A DNA stretch of 16,504 nucleotides, from positions 1-16,504 of the forward strand of contig JAFAFP010000194.1 of assembly GCA_023423415.1 (NCBI GenBank), written 5' to 3'. Positions within the stretch are counted from its first letter, which is position 1. Each line of letters opens with the position of its first letter. Both the position numbers and the translations under genes were made by a program. Origin of the DNA: Pseudomonadota bacterium (GTDB lineage: Bacteria > Pseudomonadota > Alphaproteobacteria > Rhizobiales > Xanthobacteraceae). The notes beneath the pieces are model-generated. The model was not told where the DNA came from, did not search any database, and saw only the letters and a list, made by a program, of their open reading frames with translations. Below, one piece after another: positions 14,440 through 16,504 of this stretch.

Positions 14440-15285
14440 ATGCGGGTGCAGAGATATTTGATCGCAGTGGCCCTGGCCGCCGCCACGCTGCTGCCGATGG
14501 CAGCCATGGCCGGTACGGGACAGCCGTCGCCGTGGCAGCTCGGCTTCCAGCAGTCGGTCACGCCGATCATGGACACCATAACCTGGTTCCATGACTTCCT
14601 GCTGTACATCATCACCGCGATCACGCTGCTCGTTCTCGCGTTGTTGCTGATCGTCATTTTCAAGTTCAACTCGCGCACCAATCCGGCGCCGTCGCGGACC
14701 ACCCACAACACCCTGATCGAAGTGGCCTGGACGGTGATCCCGGTGATCATTCTGGTGGTGGTCGCGGTGCCGTCGTTCCGGCTGCTGTTCGCGCAGCTTA
14801 CGATCCCGCCGGCGGACGTCACCATCAAGGCGACGGGCAAGCAGTGGTTCTGGACCTATGACTATCCGGACAACGGTTTTTCCTTCGACTCGCTGATGCT
14901 GCAGGACGCGGACCGCAAGCCGGACCAGCCGCGCCTGCTCGCGGTGGACAATGAAGTTGTGGTGCCGGTGAACAAGGTCGTCCGCGTGCAGGTGATCGGC
15001 GGCGACGTGATCCACGCTTTCGCGGTGCCGTCCTTCGGCGTCAAGGTGGACGCCGTACCGGGCCGCCTGAACGAGACCTGGTTCCGCGCAACCCGCGAGG
15101 GCGTCTATTACGGCCAGTGCTCGGAATTGTGCGGCAAGGATCATGCGTTCATGCCGATCACGGTGCGGGTTGTGAATGATCGCGACTATGCCGCGTGGCT
15201 CGATCAGGCGAAGAAGAAGTTCGCCGCCAATCCCAACGAGAACGGTGTCGCTGTCGCCACGGCGGAAACACCGAACGCGCAATAA
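14440..15285 (+). CDS. coxB: cytochrome c oxidase subunit II (aa3 type)
   Basis: The CuA-bearing subunit that takes electrons from cytochrome c and passes them to subunit I in the respiratory chain. The 281-residue protein has a signal peptide (about residues 1-24), two membrane helices (about 50-75 and 92-115), and a periplasmic cupredoxin domain. All CuA ligands are present: H192 in VIHAF, then C227, E229, C231, H235 and M238 in CSELCGKDHAFM. The aromatic stretch KQWFWTYDYPD, the electron-entry site, is intact. There is no C-terminal cytochrome c domain, so it is the plain aa3 form. AAGGAG lies 11 bases before the ATG at 14440. coxA follows after 75 bases, and the leader holds hairpins described separately. 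Confidence 0.97.
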   Translation: MRVQRYLIAVALAAATLLPMAAMAGTGQPSPWQLGFQQSVTPIMDTITWFHDFLLYIITAITLLVLALLLIVIFKFNSRTNPAPSRTTHNTLIEVAWTVIPVIILVVVAVPSFRLLFAQLTIPPADVTIKATGKQWFWTYDYPDNGFSFDSLMLQDADRKPDQPRLLAVDNEVVVPVNKVVRVQVIGGDVIHAFAVPSFGVKVDAVPGRLNETWFRATREGVYYGQCSELCGKDHAFMPITVRVVNDRDYAAWLDQAKKKFAANPNENGVAVATAETPNAQ

Positions 15286-15295
15286 CGGAGGGCGC

Positions 15296-15324
15296 CGGGC
15301 GATACGGCATGGATCGATCGCCCG
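15296..15324 (+). other. intercistronic hairpin between coxB and coxA
   Basis: CGGGCGAT (15296-15303) pairs perfectly with ATCGCCCG (15317-15324) across a 13-base loop, in the 75-base gap between coxB and coxA. There is no T-run, so it is not a terminator; it may stabilise the upstream message or mark processing. Confidence 0.4.
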
Positions 15325-15360
15325 CGCATCAAACGAACTAACGACTTGAAGGGTCAAACG

Positions 15361-16504
15361 ATGGCAGCAACGCCGAATACCGATAGTGCCCACGCCGCAC
15401 ATCACGATGCGCATGATCATCCGACCGGATGGCGGCGTTGGGTATATTCGACCAATCACAAGGACATCGGCATGATGTACCTGTGGTTCGCGATGTTTGC
15501 GGGCGTGGTCGGCGGCGCGATGTCGATCGGCATGCGGCTGGAGCTGCAAGAGCCCGGCATGCAGATCTTCCATGACGCGCACATGTTCAACGTGTTCACC
15601 ACCGCGCATGGTCTGATCATGATCTTCTTCATGGTCATGCCGGCCATGATCGGCGGGTTCGGCAACTGGATCGTGCCGCTGATGATCGGCGCACCGGACA
15701 TGGCGTTCCCGCGCATGAACAACATCTCGTTCTGGCTGCTGCCATTCTCTTTCGCGCTGCTGATTATCTCGCTGTTTGTCGAAGGCGAGCCTGGCGCGCC
15801 GGGTATCGGCGGCGGTTGGACACTGTATCCGCCGCTCTCGACCTCCGGTCACCCTGGGCCGGCCGTCGACTTCGGCATCCTGGCGCTGCACATCGCCGGC
15901 GCGTCATCGATCCTCGGTGCGATCAACTTCATCACCACCATCCTCAACATGCGCGCGCCTGGCATGACCATGCACAAGGCGCCGCTGTTCGTATGGTCGG
16001 TGCTCGTCACCGCGTTCCTGCTGCTGCTGTCGCTGCCGGTTCTCGCCGGCGCCATCACCATGCTGCTCACCGACCGTAACTTCGGCACGACCTTCTTCGC
16101 GCCGGACGGCGGCGGCGACCCGATCCTGTATCAGCACCTGTTCTGGTTCTTCGGCCATCCGGAAGTTTACATTCTGATCCTTCCGGGCTTCGGCATCGTC
16201 AGCCAGATCATTGCCACCTTCTCGCGCAAGCCGGTGTTCGGTTATCTCGGCATGGCTTACGCCATGGTGGCGATCGGCGGCATCGGCTTCGTCGTCTGGG
16301 CGCACCACATGTACACGGTCGGCATGTCGACCGGCGCGCAGGCCTACTTCGTCGCCGCTACGATGGTGATCGCGGTGCCGACCGGCGTGAAGATCTTCTC
16401 GTGGATCGCCACGATGTGGGGCGGCTCGATCGAGTTCCGTGCGCCGATGATCTGGGCGGTGGGATTCATCTTCCTGTTCACGGTCGGCGGCGTCACCGGC
16501 GTCG
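15361..16504 (+). CDS. coxA: cytochrome c oxidase subunit I (aa3 type), 3' end cut by the window
   Basis: The catalytic heme-copper subunit that reduces oxygen to water and pumps protons. The visible 381 codons cover about two thirds of the usual length of about 540. The N-terminus is His-rich (HAAHHDAHDH) before GWRRWVYSTNHKDIG. Ligands and channel residues seen: H83 (TTAHGLIMIFF, low-spin heme), the D-channel loop GAPDMAFPRMNN, CuB ligand H266 with cross-linked Y270 and E268 (FGHPEVYIL, the A1-type glutamate), CuB ligands H315 and H316 (WAHHMYTVG), and K-channel K344 (GVKIFSW). The ATG at 15361 has GAAGGG about ten bases upstream. It is the second gene of the cox operon; ctaB and coxC would be expected beyond the edge. 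Confidence 0.97.
   Translation, partial: MAATPNTDSAHAAHHDAHDHPTGWRRWVYSTNHKDIGMMYLWFAMFAGVVGGAMSIGMRLELQEPGMQIFHDAHMFNVFTTAHGLIMIFFMVMPAMIGGFGNWIVPLMIGAPDMAFPRMNNISFWLLPFSFALLIISLFVEGEPGAPGIGGGWTLYPPLSTSGHPGPAVDFGILALHIAGASSILGAINFITTILNMRAPGMTMHKAPLFVWSVLVTAFLLLLSLPVLAGAITMLLTDRNFGTTFFAPDGGGDPILYQHLFWFFGHPEVYILILPGFGIVSQIIATFSRKPVFGYLGMAYAMVAIGGIGFVVWAHHMYTVGMSTGAQAYFVAATMVIAVPTGVKIFSWIATMWGGSIEFRAPMIWAVGFIFLFTVGGVTGV

Noticed and set aside
14111..14461. A 116-codon plus-strand frame in the coxB leader, and a shorter one at 14233-14415.
   Set aside because: Very basic composition, no ribosome-binding site seen, spans terminator-like hairpins and runs into coxB in another frame; no family recognised.
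14263..15891. A 542-codon minus-strand frame across coxB and coxA.
   Set aside because: Antisense shadow of two genes with all catalytic ligands; its product is His/Arg/Asp-rich with no recognisable domain.
1..16504. CRISPR arrays, tRNA or rRNA genes, insertion sequences, integrases, restriction or other defence genes.
   Set aside because: Looked for on both strands; no repeated spacers, cloverleaf, terminal inverted repeats with a transposase, or defence-family motifs were recognised.

Overview
The window reads as ordinary chromosome of a GC-rich alphaproteobacterium, most likely a Hyphomicrobiales member of the Bradyrhizobium/Rhodopseudomonas/Afipia group (Nitrobacteraceae). The pointers are a C4-pathway 5-aminolevulinate synthase, a plant-type glutamate-cysteine ligase, an invasion-associated-locus-B protein beside an aa3 oxidase coxBA pair, and short exported families (DUF6152, DUF6644, DUF1127) common in that group. 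Genus cannot be fixed from the sequence alone. No tRNA, rRNA, CRISPR array, transposase or phage gene was seen.

Layout, left to right. Positions 37-1604 hold a 27-residue membrane peptide gene and, divergently, hemA. A convergent AbrB-type membrane protein follows (1625-2719, minus). Then comes a tight plus-strand operon, gshA-ybaK-eamA (2954-5697): glutathione synthesis, misacylated-tRNA editing and a drug/metabolite-type transporter. A 469-base gap (5698-6166) holds a good sigma70-like promoter with a palindrome in its spacer, a possible 42-codon ORF and several strong hairpins. A LysR regulator (6167-7051, minus) faces a DUF1127 gene (7249-7620) that ends in a textbook terminator. A GT-C glycosyltransferase (7743-9353, minus) is next.

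Positions 9551-10958 form a compact plus-strand cluster of three envelope proteins of unknown function: a tandem PAN/Apple-domain protein, a DUF6152 periplasmic protein and a DUF6644 four-helix membrane protein. On the minus strand, tldD and a small YjbR/MmcQ gene are 7 bases apart (10988-12779). Divergent from tldD is a TlpA-like thioredoxin with a Tat-like leader (12864-13496), which meets a convergent IalB protein (13506-14027). After a 412-base gap with a near-perfect 18-base palindrome and three stacked hairpins, coxB and the start of coxA (cut by the window end) carry the CuA, heme and CuB ligands of a canonical aa3 cytochrome c oxidase.

Most genes are housekeeping: heme, glutathione, TldD and respiration. 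The least explained parts are the PAN-DUF6152-DUF6644 cluster, for which a copper or redox role is only a hypothesis, the structured gap after eamA, and the coxB leader. No clearly new defence, mobile or biosynthetic system was found.
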